NCBI GenBank assembly: GCA_945860255.1
Contig: CAMAQI010000005.1
Location: 1 to 31,608, forward strand
Direction: 5' to 3'
Source: Methylacidiphilum caldifontis
GTDB taxonomy: Bacteria > Verrucomicrobiota > Verrucomicrobiia > Methylacidiphilales > CAMAQI01
DNA length: 31,608 nucleotides
The translations under genes were made by a program, and so were the position numbers. Positions 13,707-22,165 of this stretch are shown in pieces (the first letter of the stretch is position 1; every line of letters begins with the position of its first letter). The notes beneath the pieces were generated by a model, which was not told the DNA's origin, did not search any database, and saw nothing but the letters and a program-made list of their open reading frames with translations.

Positions 13707-13804
13707 ATCGGTCAAAAACCGAAACCCAGGATATCTCCTCAATGAAAACATTCTCGACACCATTATAATCCGATTGAATTCCGATTTATGAATTTTAAAC
13801 ATAC
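13702..13804. repeat. Dispersed repeat copy A, between lpxC-fabZ and lpxA
   Basis: In reverse complement this stretch aligns with 19055-19156: by hand, 79 of 103 columns are identical with one single-base gap. The best-conserved block is 32 bp with one mismatch (13773-13804 against 19055-19086). CATAAATCGG at 13702-13711 and CCGATTTATG at 13781-13790 form 10-bp perfect inverted ends with a 69-bp spacer. The first end contains the TAA stop of lpxC-fabZ. It lies 78 bp before the lpxA start and could be a MITE-like element or a regulatory module. Confidence 0.85.
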
Positions 13805-13882
13805 CGTTTCATTTGTTTTTTTGTTTTCGGGCTTTGACGAAAAGATGCGTCCCTCCCTCACCCCAAGAGAAGGACTTTTTTT

Positions 13883-14662
13883 GTGAGTGCCGATGCGATT
13901 CATCCCACGGCAGTGATTGAGGAGGGGGCTCGATTGGGGAGGGGGACTCAGGTCGGGGTCTATGCTTTTATTGGGGCGCAAGTGATTTTGGGTGAAAACT
14001 GTACGGTGATGCATCATGCCTCGATCATCGGATCAACGCATTGTGGAGATGAAAATGAATTTCATCCCTTTTGTGCGATCGGGGGGAAGACACAGGATTT
14101 GAAGTATCAAGAGGAACCGACCTTTTTGAAGATCGGGTCGCGGAATGTGTTCCGTGAATTTGTCACCATCAATCGTGCGACGGTACCGAATACGGCGACT
14201 CAAATCGGAGATCATAATCTTTTTTTAGCTTACTCCCATGTCGCTCATGATTGTGTGATCGGAAATGAGGTTATTTTTTCAAATAATGGAACAATGGCTG
14301 GACATGTGATTGTTGAGGATCATGTCGTTGTTGGGGGACTTTCGGCGGCGCATCAGTTTTGTCGGATTGGAGCCTTTTCGATGATTGGGGGGTGCTCGAA
14401 GGTTGTGAAAGATGTTCCTCCCTATTCGATTGTCGATGGAAATCCGGCACAGCTTTGTGGAATCAATCAAGTTGGATTAGAAAGAAGTGGATTGAGTGAG
14501 GAAAAGATTAAATCATTGAGACAGGTTTATCGGATTTTAATGGATTCCTCCTTGAACACAACGCAAGCAATTGAGAAGATTTCGGAGATGACGCCGTTGA
14601 TTCCTGAAGTTCAACGGCTTTTAAAATTTATTCAAGAATCGAAGCGTGGCATCATTCGCTAG
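13883..14662 (+). CDS. lpxA: UDP-N-acetylglucosamine O-acyltransferase
   Basis: LpxA transfers a 3-hydroxyacyl chain from ACP to UDP-GlcNAc, the first step of lipid A synthesis. The 259-residue protein shows the left-handed beta-helix hexapeptide pattern from about 5 to 190 and a helical C-terminus. Key motifs are GGKTQDLKYQEEPTFLKIG (68-86), FREFVTINRAT (90-100), catalytic His122 in AYSHVAHDC, and NNGTMAGH. The start is GTG at 13883, with AGAGAAGGA at 13866-13874 as a good ribosome binding site 8 bases upstream. It follows lpxC-fabZ by 176 bp, which includes repeat copy A, so it may have its own promoter. No lpxD or lpxB is in the window. Confidence 0.96.
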   Translation: MSADAIHPTAVIEEGARLGRGTQVGVYAFIGAQVILGENCTVMHHASIIGSTHCGDENEFHPFCAIGGKTQDLKYQEEPTFLKIGSRNVFREFVTINRATVPNTATQIGDHNLFLAYSHVAHDCVIGNEVIFSNNGTMAGHVIVEDHVVVGGLSAAHQFCRIGAFSMIGGCSKVVKDVPPYSIVDGNPAQLCGINQVGLERSGLSEEKIKSLRQVYRILMDSSLNTTQAIEKISEMTPLIPEVQRLLKFIQESKRGIIR

Positions 14663-14817
14663 CTCATTATGGCAATCAAGAGGGAGCCAAGAGAGGGGAT
14701 AACCCTCATAAGCCCGGACGAAGCTCACATCATCCCTTTTTTCTCTGCGTCGCTGCATAAAAAATGCCTTTGTTTTTGTTCTCTAATGAAAGAAATGGAT
14801 TAATTCTTGGCGATTGA

Positions 14818-15441
14818 ATGTTTCCTGATAACGATAGCGCTCCTATGACAAAAGCGGATGAAGTAATTGTGGTCCATCAATCGATTCGTTGGTGGAGTGC
14901 CTTTGATGCTTCCGTGAAATGCGAGCTTTCCTCGACGGCCTATCGCTCGTTACAGGGATGGATTTTAATTGATCCGATTGAGTTAAAGAAAGAAGCGCTC
15001 GATGAGCTCATTGCGGAGGCACCGATCAAGGCGGTTTTTTTAACCAACGAAAACCATGCACGTGCGGCAGAGTTTTATCGGAATCGCTTTCAGATACCGA
15101 TCTGGAGTTCAGAAAAGGCACGGGCAAAATTGGAGATTAAGGTTGATTTTGTATTTCACGAAGCGACCCATGGTGATTTGGAGATTCTCCCGATTCCCGG
15201 GGCGACCGAAGGAGAGGTCTGTTTTGTAGCTCCTGAGGGGGTTGCTATTTTAGGGGATGCGATTGTGAATTTGCCGGATTGTGAGTTTTCTTTGTTACCT
15301 GAAAAGTATGCTTGGGATGAGCGGAAAAATCGTCAGTCGCTTCAAGTGCTCTTGGATTATCCGATTGAGATCCTCATTTTTGCGCATGGATCTCCGCTTC
15401 GCGGTAAAATTCGGGAGCGAATCGAGAAACTTCTGGGGTGA
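14818..15441 (+). CDS. MBL-fold protein lacking most zinc ligands
   Basis: The 207-residue protein has the order of elements of the metallo-beta-lactamase superfamily, but the metal site is eroded. The THxHxDH loop reads TNENHARAAE (76-85), and the third His in the usual GHTPG is replaced in PGATEGE (127-133). The Asp of LGDAIVN (Asp147) and the last His in FAHGSPLRG (His190) remain. A conserved-looking NENHARAA motif suggests a distinct subfamily and not random decay. I start at ATG 14818; an in-frame ATG at 14845 is an alternative, and neither has a clear ribosome binding site. Function unknown. It reads in the same direction as lpxA and cpaF, but gaps of 155 bp and 53 bp make co-transcription uncertain. 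Confidence 0.6.
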   Translation: MFPDNDSAPMTKADEVIVVHQSIRWWSAFDASVKCELSSTAYRSLQGWILIDPIELKKEALDELIAEAPIKAVFLTNENHARAAEFYRNRFQIPIWSSEKARAKLEIKVDFVFHEATHGDLEILPIPGATEGEVCFVAPEGVAILGDAIVNLPDCEFSLLPEKYAWDERKNRQSLQVLLDYPIEILIFAHGSPLRGKIRERIEKLLG

Positions 15442-15494
15442 GGAATTCTTTTTCTTGGCGTTTTGATGAATAGACGTTATGGTATGTAGGTCTT

Positions 15495-17078
15495 ATGGCA
15501 AACATGCCAAATATACCCTCTATTCCTGGTTTTTTAAAGCCTGGTAACTCTCTTGGAAATATTCCTCCGCGTGGAATGCCTCCTCGGCCGGGGGGAGTTC
15601 CTCCTCCTATGCGAGCGAATTCAGTTTCCTCTCCTTCCCCTGCAAGTGGGGCTCCGACTCCGATGGGAGGATCCATTCCTGTTCCTCCACCGATGAGTTC
15701 TGGGGCTTCTACTGGTTCGATGGGAGGTCATGGAGCGGTCCATGGAACGGGACCGATCAAACTGCCTGTGGATCCGGTCATCGAGTTTATTAATCAGTAT
15801 AAAAAAACGTTGATGCCTTTTATTATTCCCAATATCGAACCTAAGCTATTGGACAAGGGGAATGAGGAGCGTCTGAAGTCGAGAATCGAGGTTTTAGTTG
15901 ATGAAAAACTAGCGGCCGATAAGGCTCCGATTGGTCGGCAACTCCGTGTGCGTCTTTTGACGGAAGTGATTGATGAGATGGTCGGTTTTGGTCCGTTGGA
16001 ACAACTTTTAAAGGATGATTCGATCTCTGAAATCATGGTCAATGGAGCGAAGACGATTTACATTGAACAAAAAGGACGTCTGACCCTTTCCTCAGTTCAG
16101 TTTACCGATGAAGAGGCATTACGGAGAGTGATTGACCGGATCCTTTCTCCTTTGGGACGACGCGTCGATGAATCGACTCCGTTGTGTGATGCTCGTTTAC
16201 CTGACGGTTCTCGTGTGAATGTGATTATTCCTCCTCTGGCATTAAATGGGGGAACGATTACGATTCGTAAATTTAGTAAAAGCGCGTTGTCGATGGAAAA
16301 ATTGATGTCATTTGGGGCCTTATCCCCTGGGATGTCGATGTTTTTAAAGGCGGCAGTACACTCGACCTTAAATATTGTGATTTCAGGGGGTACGGGATCG
16401 GGTAAAACGACTTTGTTAAATGCTTTATCTTCATTTATTCCCGATGGGGAGAGAATCATCACCGTTGAAGATGCTGCCGAATTAAAACTCCAGCAAGAGC
16501 ATGTGATCCGACTTGAATCCCGGCCGAAGAATATTGAGGGTAAGGGAGAGATCTCGATTCGAGAACTCGTGAAGAATACGTTGCGTATGCGTCCGGATCG
16601 AATTGTGATTGGAGAGTGTCGTGGGGGAGAGGCATTGGATATGATCCAAGCGATGAATACTGGGCATGATGGCTCGATGACGACGACGCATGCCAATGAT
16701 CCTCGATCGGCGCTTTCTCGACTAGAAACCCTTGTGATGATGGCGGGGATGGATCTTCCTCAGTTAGCGATACGCCAACAGATTTCTGGTGCGGTTCATT
16801 TGATTGTTCAAATCGGACGACTTGCTGATGGAAGTCGACGGATGTTGAATATTACCGAAGTCCAAGGGATGGAGGGGAATACGGTTTTACTTCAAGATAT
16901 TTTTAAATTTGAGCAAACAGGAACCACCTCCGAAGGAAAAATTAAAGGAATTCTAAAAGGATGTGGACTTGTTCCGAAGTGTATGGATCGATTTAAGGCG
17001 GCGGGGATGCATGTTCCGGTAGAGATATTTTCGAGTGTTGTTTATATTAATTATCCAGAAGGGGAAGGGGAATCATGA
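15495..17078 (+). CDS. cpaF: CpaF/TadA-type secretion ATPase
   Basis: Hexameric ATPase that powers assembly of Tad (Flp) pili at the inner membrane. The 527-residue protein has an unusual N-terminal tail (1-90) rich in Pro, Gly, Met and Ser, probably disordered. A helical N-domain follows (about 95-290, with EVIDEMVGFGPLEQLL). The RecA-like core has Walker A GGTGSGKTT (298-306), ITVEDAAEL (322-330), Walker B RIVIGECRGGEA (369-380) and the His box HDGSMTTTHAN (391-401). All catalytic motifs are intact. Its last 4 bases overlap tadB (ATGA), indicating translational coupling. No pilin, secretin or prepilin peptidase gene is in the window, so those parts must be encoded elsewhere. A TATGTA box lies 6 bases before the ATG; there is no strong ribosome binding site. 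Confidence 0.95.
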   Translation: MANMPNIPSIPGFLKPGNSLGNIPPRGMPPRPGGVPPPMRANSVSSPSPASGAPTPMGGSIPVPPPMSSGASTGSMGGHGAVHGTGPIKLPVDPVIEFINQYKKTLMPFIIPNIEPKLLDKGNEERLKSRIEVLVDEKLAADKAPIGRQLRVRLLTEVIDEMVGFGPLEQLLKDDSISEIMVNGAKTIYIEQKGRLTLSSVQFTDEEALRRVIDRILSPLGRRVDESTPLCDARLPDGSRVNVIIPPLALNGGTITIRKFSKSALSMEKLMSFGALSPGMSMFLKAAVHSTLNIVISGGTGSGKTTLLNALSSFIPDGERIITVEDAAELKLQQEHVIRLESRPKNIEGKGEISIRELVKNTLRMRPDRIVIGECRGGEALDMIQAMNTGHDGSMTTTHANDPRSALSRLETLVMMAGMDLPQLAIRQQISGAVHLIVQIGRLADGSRRMLNITEVQGMEGNTVLLQDIFKFEQTGTTSEGKIKGILKGCGLVPKCMDRFKAAGMHVPVEIFSSVVYINYPEGEGES

Positions 17079-18049
17079 TTTGGGCGGAGCTCATCGTTCT
17101 TTTAGTTGCGATTATCTTTCTCGCTCTTTATTTTTCTAAGCAAGAGGCGGACTCTGATAAAGTAGCGTTGAGAGAGCGTTTAGCTTTTCTTTCAAAAACA
17201 CAAGAGTCGAAACAGGATCGAGATAATCCCTTTAGCACAAAAATTCCGCAGGAATTAAAGAAAAAAGAGGATACTCGTCGCTTTTTAGTTTATCTGACGG
17301 GAGAGGCGATGATGATGCGACTCGAGAAGCAACTCACTCAAGCAGATATCCCGATTCGAGCCTCAGAATTTATTTTAATGAGAGTGGTCTTAGCGGGGGT
17401 AGGTGGGGCGTTAGGGTTATCAATGTCGAATCAGTGGATCGTTGCAGGGGGGGTGGGGTTATTGATGTTTTTTATTCATGTTCCCTATATTGCCTTTATG
17501 AAGGCGGCGCGGATCAATAAGTTTACGAATCAATTAGCCGATTTTTTGAGTTTAATTTGTAATTCTTTAAGGGCGGGGCAAACGTTTTTACAAGGAGTGG
17601 ATTTGGCTTGTCGTGAGTCGCCGGCTCCGATTTCAACGGAGTTTCGACAACTCATGCGTGAGACAAATTTAGGGCTTCCCATTGAGGAATCATTTCAAAA
17701 CATGTATATTCGTGTGCCAGGTGAAGATTTGAAGATTGTTTTAAGTGCTTTTAGTATACAAAGGCAGGTGGGAGGTAATTTAGCAGAGATTTTGGATCAG
17801 GTATCGAAAACGATTCGAGAGCGAATTAAGATTCAAGGGCAGATTAAAGTATTATCGACTCAAGGAAAGATGTCTGGAGCCGTAGTCGGCTTGATGCCTC
17901 TTGCCTTAGTTGTGATCATTTCAGTGGTTAGTCCTGGCTATATGGATCCTTTACTTACTGGGTATGGGAAAGTGATGGTGGGGGCAACCTTATTTTGGCA
18001 AGGTCTCGGGTGTTTTGCGATTTATAAGATATGCGATATTGAGGTGTAA
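17075..18049 (+). CDS. tadB: TadB-type type II secretion F domain membrane protein
   Basis: Polytopic inner-membrane platform protein of the Tad pilus machine, which works with TadC and the CpaF ATPase. The 324-residue protein has an N-terminal membrane helix (about 4-21), a charged cytoplasmic segment, and a hydrophobic pair in the 105-140 region. The T2SSF domain follows (about 150-275, with SLICNSLRAGQTFLQGVDLA and QRQVGGNLAEILDQVSKTIR), then C-terminal membrane helices. It starts inside the cpaF stop (ATGA overlap) and is followed by tadC after 8 bp, so the three form one operon. TadB and TadC are told apart here by gene order. Confidence 0.9.
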   Translation: MIWAELIVLLVAIIFLALYFSKQEADSDKVALRERLAFLSKTQESKQDRDNPFSTKIPQELKKKEDTRRFLVYLTGEAMMMRLEKQLTQADIPIRASEFILMRVVLAGVGGALGLSMSNQWIVAGGVGLLMFFIHVPYIAFMKAARINKFTNQLADFLSLICNSLRAGQTFLQGVDLACRESPAPISTEFRQLMRETNLGLPIEESFQNMYIRVPGEDLKIVLSAFSIQRQVGGNLAEILDQVSKTIRERIKIQGQIKVLSTQGKMSGAVVGLMPLALVVIISVVSPGYMDPLLTGYGKVMVGATLFWQGLGCFAIYKICDIEV

Positions 18050-18057
18050 AAGAGTTT

Positions 18058-18987
18058 ATGGAAATACTCATTTCGATTTCGATATTGGCCTTTGTTTTAT
18101 TAGTGGCTTTCTCCTTAAAATCTTCGGAGCCGCACAGTTTATTAGATCGACTTGAAAAAGTGGGGCCTGGGGGCGGAGCTCGTAAAGGATCGAATATTCG
18201 GGATCAAGAGGTGATGAATCAAAGTTTAGCGGTTCGAGTTTTACTTCCTCTTGCCGATAAATGTTCGAGAGCATTCTCACAGTTAACGCCGATAGGAATG
18301 CTGGAGCAGTGTCGTAAGGATATCGCCTCAGCTGGATTCACGGGAAAAGTGACCCCCGTTCAATTAACGACTCTTTCTTGGATTTTTTTAATAGGTCTCC
18401 CGATTTTCTTTTTTATTTTGACGATTGCTCAACCGAAGGATCAGATGACCTGGGGGTTGATTGTCGTCTCGGGTTTGATTGGATATCGGATGCCGTTAGG
18501 GATTGTTCAGGGGAAAGCAAAAGGACGACGGGCCGAAATTTTGAAAGCACTTCCTTTTACTTTTGATCTGATCAGTATTGGGGTGGAGTCAGGCATTTCC
18601 TTTGATGGAGCGTTAGCACTCGTTGCTGAAAAAACAAATGGACCTTTGACCGATGAGATTAATATTACTTTGAATGAAATTCGATTGGGAAAATCGCGCA
18701 ATGATGCTCTGAAGGATTTTTCAGAACGCGTTGGAATCGATGATTTGCGAGTCTTTTTAACCTCCGTGATTTATATCTCCAAAATGGGAGGAAGTCTTGT
18801 CGATGTGATTCGGGTGCAAACCGAGGCAATGCGTGTGAAGCGCCGTCAGCGGGCAGAAGAGGCGGCGATGAAGGCTCCGGTGAAGATCATGTTTCCTTTG
18901 GTACTCTTTATTTTTCCCGCGATTTTTGTAGCCATTATGGGGCCTGTGGTGATTCGTGCCTTGAACGGGGAGTTTGGGTCGGGGTAG
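18058..18987 (+). CDS. tadC: TadC-type type II secretion F domain membrane protein
   Basis: Second platform protein of the Tad machine. The 309-residue protein has an N-terminal membrane helix (about 3-20), a linker with GPGGGARKGS, membrane helices around 105-145, and a T2SSF domain. The T2SSF domain (about 155-275) includes FTFDLISIGVESGISFDGAL and ISKMGGSLVDVIRVQTEAMR, with a basic stretch VKRRQRAEEAAMKAP and a final helix (VKIMFPLVLFIFPAIFVAIM). It follows tadB by 8 bp. No gene follows for about 215 bp, so the operon appears to end here, though I see no clear terminator. Confidence 0.9.
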   Translation: MEILISISILAFVLLVAFSLKSSEPHSLLDRLEKVGPGGGARKGSNIRDQEVMNQSLAVRVLLPLADKCSRAFSQLTPIGMLEQCRKDIASAGFTGKVTPVQLTTLSWIFLIGLPIFFFILTIAQPKDQMTWGLIVVSGLIGYRMPLGIVQGKAKGRRAEILKALPFTFDLISIGVESGISFDGALALVAEKTNGPLTDEINITLNEIRLGKSRNDALKDFSERVGIDDLRVFLTSVIYISKMGGSLVDVIRVQTEAMRVKRRQRAEEAAMKAPVKIMFPLVLFIFPAIFVAIMGPVVIRALNGEFGSG

Positions 18988-19054
18988 CTGAAATAAAATA
19001 GATGCCTTTTTTCTGCATTTATGCCTTCCTTAGAAAGATTAAATAAAAAAAACT

Positions 19055-19156
19055 GTATTTTTAAAATTCATAAATCGGAATTCAATGCGATGTAAATGTG
19101 AGTAGAAATGTTTTCATAAAAGATAAATCTTTGGTTTCGCTCTTTGCCGATTTATG
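19055..19156. repeat. Dispersed repeat copy B, upstream of manA
   Basis: This is the reverse-orientation relative of 13702-13804. The inverted ends CATAAATCGG (19069-19078) and CCGATTTATG (19147-19156) are identical to those of copy A, with a 68-bp spacer against 69 bp there. A further 14 bp of homology lies outside the left end (19055-19068). The right end lies 46 bp before the manA ATG, and its TATG could double as part of a -10 element. No third copy was found by eye. Confidence 0.85.
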
Positions 19157-19202
19157 TTAAATTGAATTGAACGATCGGTATTATTTGAGCAAGATTTTGG
19201 TT

Positions 19203-20150
19203 ATGGATATTTTTACATTTAAGCCGATTTATCAAAAAAGAATATGGGGAGGTCAGAACTTAAATACGGTTTTTGGACGTTTGATTCCGGAGAATGAAAA
19301 AATTGGAGAAAGTTGGGAGTTGGTTGATCGGCCTGAGGCGTGTAGTGAAATCTGTAACGGAACCTTAGATCAATTAACGATCCAAGATCTATGGGTGAAG
19401 AGACGTCTCGAGGTTTTTGGTTCGGAATCGCCGGACACCCCTCGTTTTCCTATTTTAATTAAGCTTTTGGATTGCGTGGAGACCTTGAGTTTACAAGTTC
19501 ATCCCCCCGTCGATAAAGCAAAGGCACTTCAAGGGGAACCGAAGACCGAGATGTGGTATTTTTTAAATACCAATCCAGAGGCAAAGATTTATGTCGGATT
19601 AAAAAAAGGGGTGACTGCTGAGGATTTTAAAGAGGCGATCGGAAAGCCGAATCTCGTTGCCAAGCTTCATTCATTACCAACGCGTCCAGGAGAGGCGATG
19701 TTTCTTCCTTCTGGTCGTGTCCATGCGATTGGGGCTGGTAATCTGATTTTAGAGATTCAACAGAACTCCGATACCACCTATCGAGTCGATGATTTTGGTC
19801 GAATTGATGATCAGGGGAAAACTCGAGAACTTCATATTGAACAGGCGAAGGAATCGATCCGTTACGATGACTACGAGCCTTTTTTTGCTCAGCCTCACAG
19901 TGATCGAGTCTTAGTCTGCGAATATTTTTCTGTTTTGCGTAATTTTATGTTTCCTGAGGAGGAACACCCTTGGTTTCCGGATGGACGCAGTTTTCAGTAT
20001 CACTTTGTGGTGAAGGGAGAGATTGAGGTCGGAAGCCGGAAGTTTAAGACAGGAGAGGCCTTTTTAATGGGGGCGAATAGTAAGCCCTATGATCTGAAGC
20101 CCGGGATCGAAGGGGCAGAGTTAGTGACCGTTGAATGGGGAAGAAAATAG
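19203..20150 (+). CDS. manA: Class I mannose-6-phosphate isomerase
   Basis: Zinc-dependent isomerase that interconverts fructose 6-phosphate and mannose 6-phosphate, feeding GDP-mannose for polysaccharides and LPS. The frame stays open to a TTG at 19167, but homology begins at MDIFTFKPIYQKRIWGG, so ATG 19203 is the start (315 residues, usual for the short bacterial form). Zinc ligands appear as His100 in LQVHPP, Glu116 in KTEMWYF and His174 in SGRVHAIGAG; Gln98 precedes the first His. The catalytic Arg194 is in NSDTTYRVDDFGR. A C-terminal cupin half follows. The gene is monocistronic as far as can be seen, and repeat copy B forms most of its upstream region. Confidence 0.95.
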   Translation: MDIFTFKPIYQKRIWGGQNLNTVFGRLIPENEKIGESWELVDRPEACSEICNGTLDQLTIQDLWVKRRLEVFGSESPDTPRFPILIKLLDCVETLSLQVHPPVDKAKALQGEPKTEMWYFLNTNPEAKIYVGLKKGVTAEDFKEAIGKPNLVAKLHSLPTRPGEAMFLPSGRVHAIGAGNLILEIQQNSDTTYRVDDFGRIDDQGKTRELHIEQAKESIRYDDYEPFFAQPHSDRVLVCEYFSVLRNFMFPEEEHPWFPDGRSFQYHFVVKGEIEVGSRKFKTGEAFLMGANSKPYDLKPGIEGAELVTVEWGRK

Positions 20151-20204
20151 GCCTCTGAGCTGCCTCCGACGGTTTTTTTCGGTTCCCTTTAGGGAGGATA
20201 GTCG

Positions 20205-20233
20205 TTGAAGAATAGGGATAAAGATTGTATAGT
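20205..20233 (+). promoter_or_regulatory. Candidate leaderless promoter of the hybrid kinase
   Basis: TTGAAG (20205-20210), a 17-bp spacer and TATAGT (20228-20233) end 5 bases before the ATG at 20239. Transcription would begin at about the A of the start codon. There is no Shine-Dalgarno sequence between them, so this is a good case for a leaderless mRNA. Confidence 0.5.
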
Positions 20234-20238
20234 GATCT

Positions 20239-22158
20239 ATGTTTGCTTCGGAGAAAAATCACAAGGAGCGGATCGATGTTCTTTTTCAAGATCACTTAAT
20301 GCTTTGTAAGATGGATTTGGAGGGGCGGATTACTGAGGTGAATGATCGCTTTTGTGATGTCACTCAATATCAGAGAGAGGAGCTCATTGGAAAACATTCT
20401 CGTATTTTACAGTCCGGATATCATCCACGCTCTTTTTTTAAAGAACTTTGGGAAAAAATTTTGTCGGGACAGATGTGGCATGGGGATATTAAAAATAAGA
20501 AAAAATTCGGGAGCTTGTATTGGGCTCGAACTACCATTATTCCGGTTTGTAATCCTCAGGGAGTGATCACTCATTTTATCGATATTAAGATCGACATTAC
20601 CGAGGAGAAAGAAAAAGAGCAGAAAATTCAATTTGATGCCACGATTCTTCAGGAGATTGTCGGTCTTGTTAAGGTCGGTGGTTGGATTTACTTTCCTCAG
20701 TCACAAGAACTTTATTGGAGTCGAGAGACCTATCAGCTTCATGAGGTTCCGGTCGATGAAAAAATAACCATCGAACGAGCTTTAAGCTTTTATACCGAAG
20801 AGTCGCTCCCGGTGATTCAGTCGGCAATCGAGAAGGGGATTCAGGATCTTCATGGATGGAACTTAGAGTTACCGATGAGGACTGACAAAGGACGTTTTTT
20901 TTGGGCTCATACGATTGGTAAAGTTGAAGTGAGAGATTCTCAGGTCTACCGTGTTTTTGGAACGTTTCAGGATATTTCAGAACGAAAAGAGCTAGACCAA
21001 AAACTTTTTCAAAAGCAAAAGTTAGAAAGTCTAGGGGTTCTCGCAGGGGGAATTGCCCACGATTTTAATAATCTTCTGACAGGGATTATTGGGAATGTGG
21101 AATTGATGCGAGAAGATTTACCAGCAGAACATCAAGTTTCCTCCTCATTGGAGATGATTGAACAGGCCTCTTATCGTGCTGCAGAACTCTGTTCGCAAAT
21201 GTTGGCTTATGCGGGGAAGGGTCGATTTGAGAAGTCTTCCTGTTCCCTCAATGATTTGATTCAGAGAACCTTAAGTCTCGTTCAGCATTCTTTGGATAAA
21301 CGAATTAATGTTCATCTAGATCTCGACCATTCTCTGCCGAATGTCTTTGTTGATAGCATTCAAATTCAACAGATCATCATGAATTTAGTGATTAATGCGG
21401 GAGATGCAATGGAGGGAAAATCCGGGGAGATATCGATTCAAACCCGTTCTGTTTTAGGGGAGAGTATGGAGAACGATCAGGAAGGGGTCGGTCATCAACC
21501 GGAAGGTTCTTATGTGCACTTTAAGATATCGGATACCGGTTGTGGAATGTCAGAGGAAACCTTAAAACGGATTTATGAGCCTTTTTTTTCGACTAAGTTT
21601 ACCGGAAGAGGATTAGGGCTCTCGGCGGTTTTGGGGATTATTAAAGGACATGATGGTTTTTTAAAGGTTTATTCGAAACCCGGTGAGGGGACTGCTTTTG
21701 ATGTTTATCTTCCATCAGTGAAGGGAGAGAGTTTGGCTACTCGGAACACGCGGAGATTCGAACCTTGGATGGGTGAGGGGACTGTTTTGTTGGTTGAGGA
21801 TGAGCGCTTTATTCGTGAAATCGCTTCGCGTCGATTGAAGAATTTAGGTTTTGAGGTTTTGGAAGCAGAGGATGGATTGGCAGGATGGGAATTATACCTT
21901 CGTTTTAAAGATCAAATTCGATTTGTAATCACTGATTTGACGATGCCCAAAATGAATGGGGTTGAGTTCTTAGGGAAATTACGGGAGATCGATTCTACGA
22001 TTCCCTGTATTGTGATGTCTGCCTATAGTTTGGAAGAGATTGGAAAATACTCGAATCTTAATTCTCAAGTTTATTATTTAAAAAAACCGGCAAACGGTGA
22101 ACAGTTTTCAAAATGCACTCGTCAATGTTATGAAGAGAGTTTAAAAAAAGATAATTAA
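20239..22158 (+). CDS. Soluble PAS-PAS hybrid histidine kinase with C-terminal receiver
   Basis: Sensor kinase of 639 residues without membrane segments, so it senses a cytoplasmic cue. The first PAS domain (about 12-122) includes GRITEVNDRFCDVTQY and ends with a PAC-like DITEEKEKEQ. The second PAS domain (about 140-250) ends GTFQDISERKELDQ. The HisKA helix carries His274 in AGGIAHDFNNLL. The ATPase domain has an N box (NLVINAGDA, 382-390), DTGCGM (432-437) and GRGLGLSAV (456-464). The receiver (about 514-630) has acidic Glu520/Asp521, phosphoacceptor Asp566 in VITDLTMP, Ser594 and Lys616. The receiver has no output domain, so a phosphorelay or feedback role is likely. No response regulator gene is adjacent. 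Candidate leaderless promoter upstream and a strong terminator 13 bp after the stop. Confidence 0.93.
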   Translation: MFASEKNHKERIDVLFQDHLMLCKMDLEGRITEVNDRFCDVTQYQREELIGKHSRILQSGYHPRSFFKELWEKILSGQMWHGDIKNKKKFGSLYWARTTIIPVCNPQGVITHFIDIKIDITEEKEKEQKIQFDATILQEIVGLVKVGGWIYFPQSQELYWSRETYQLHEVPVDEKITIERALSFYTEESLPVIQSAIEKGIQDLHGWNLELPMRTDKGRFFWAHTIGKVEVRDSQVYRVFGTFQDISERKELDQKLFQKQKLESLGVLAGGIAHDFNNLLTGIIGNVELMREDLPAEHQVSSSLEMIEQASYRAAELCSQMLAYAGKGRFEKSSCSLNDLIQRTLSLVQHSLDKRINVHLDLDHSLPNVFVDSIQIQQIIMNLVINAGDAMEGKSGEISIQTRSVLGESMENDQEGVGHQPEGSYVHFKISDTGCGMSEETLKRIYEPFFSTKFTGRGLGLSAVLGIIKGHDGFLKVYSKPGEGTAFDVYLPSVKGESLATRNTRRFEPWMGEGTVLLVEDERFIREIASRRLKNLGFEVLEAEDGLAGWELYLRFKDQIRFVITDLTMPKMNGVEFLGKLREIDSTIPCIVMSAYSLEEIGKYSNLNSQVYYLKKPANGEQFSKCTRQCYEESLKKDN

Positions 22159-22165
22159 ACTGAAT

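Noticed and set aside
19167..19202. Upstream TTG start for manA
   Set aside because: The extra 12 residues are not part of the family, and the ATG at 19203 matches the usual N-terminus.
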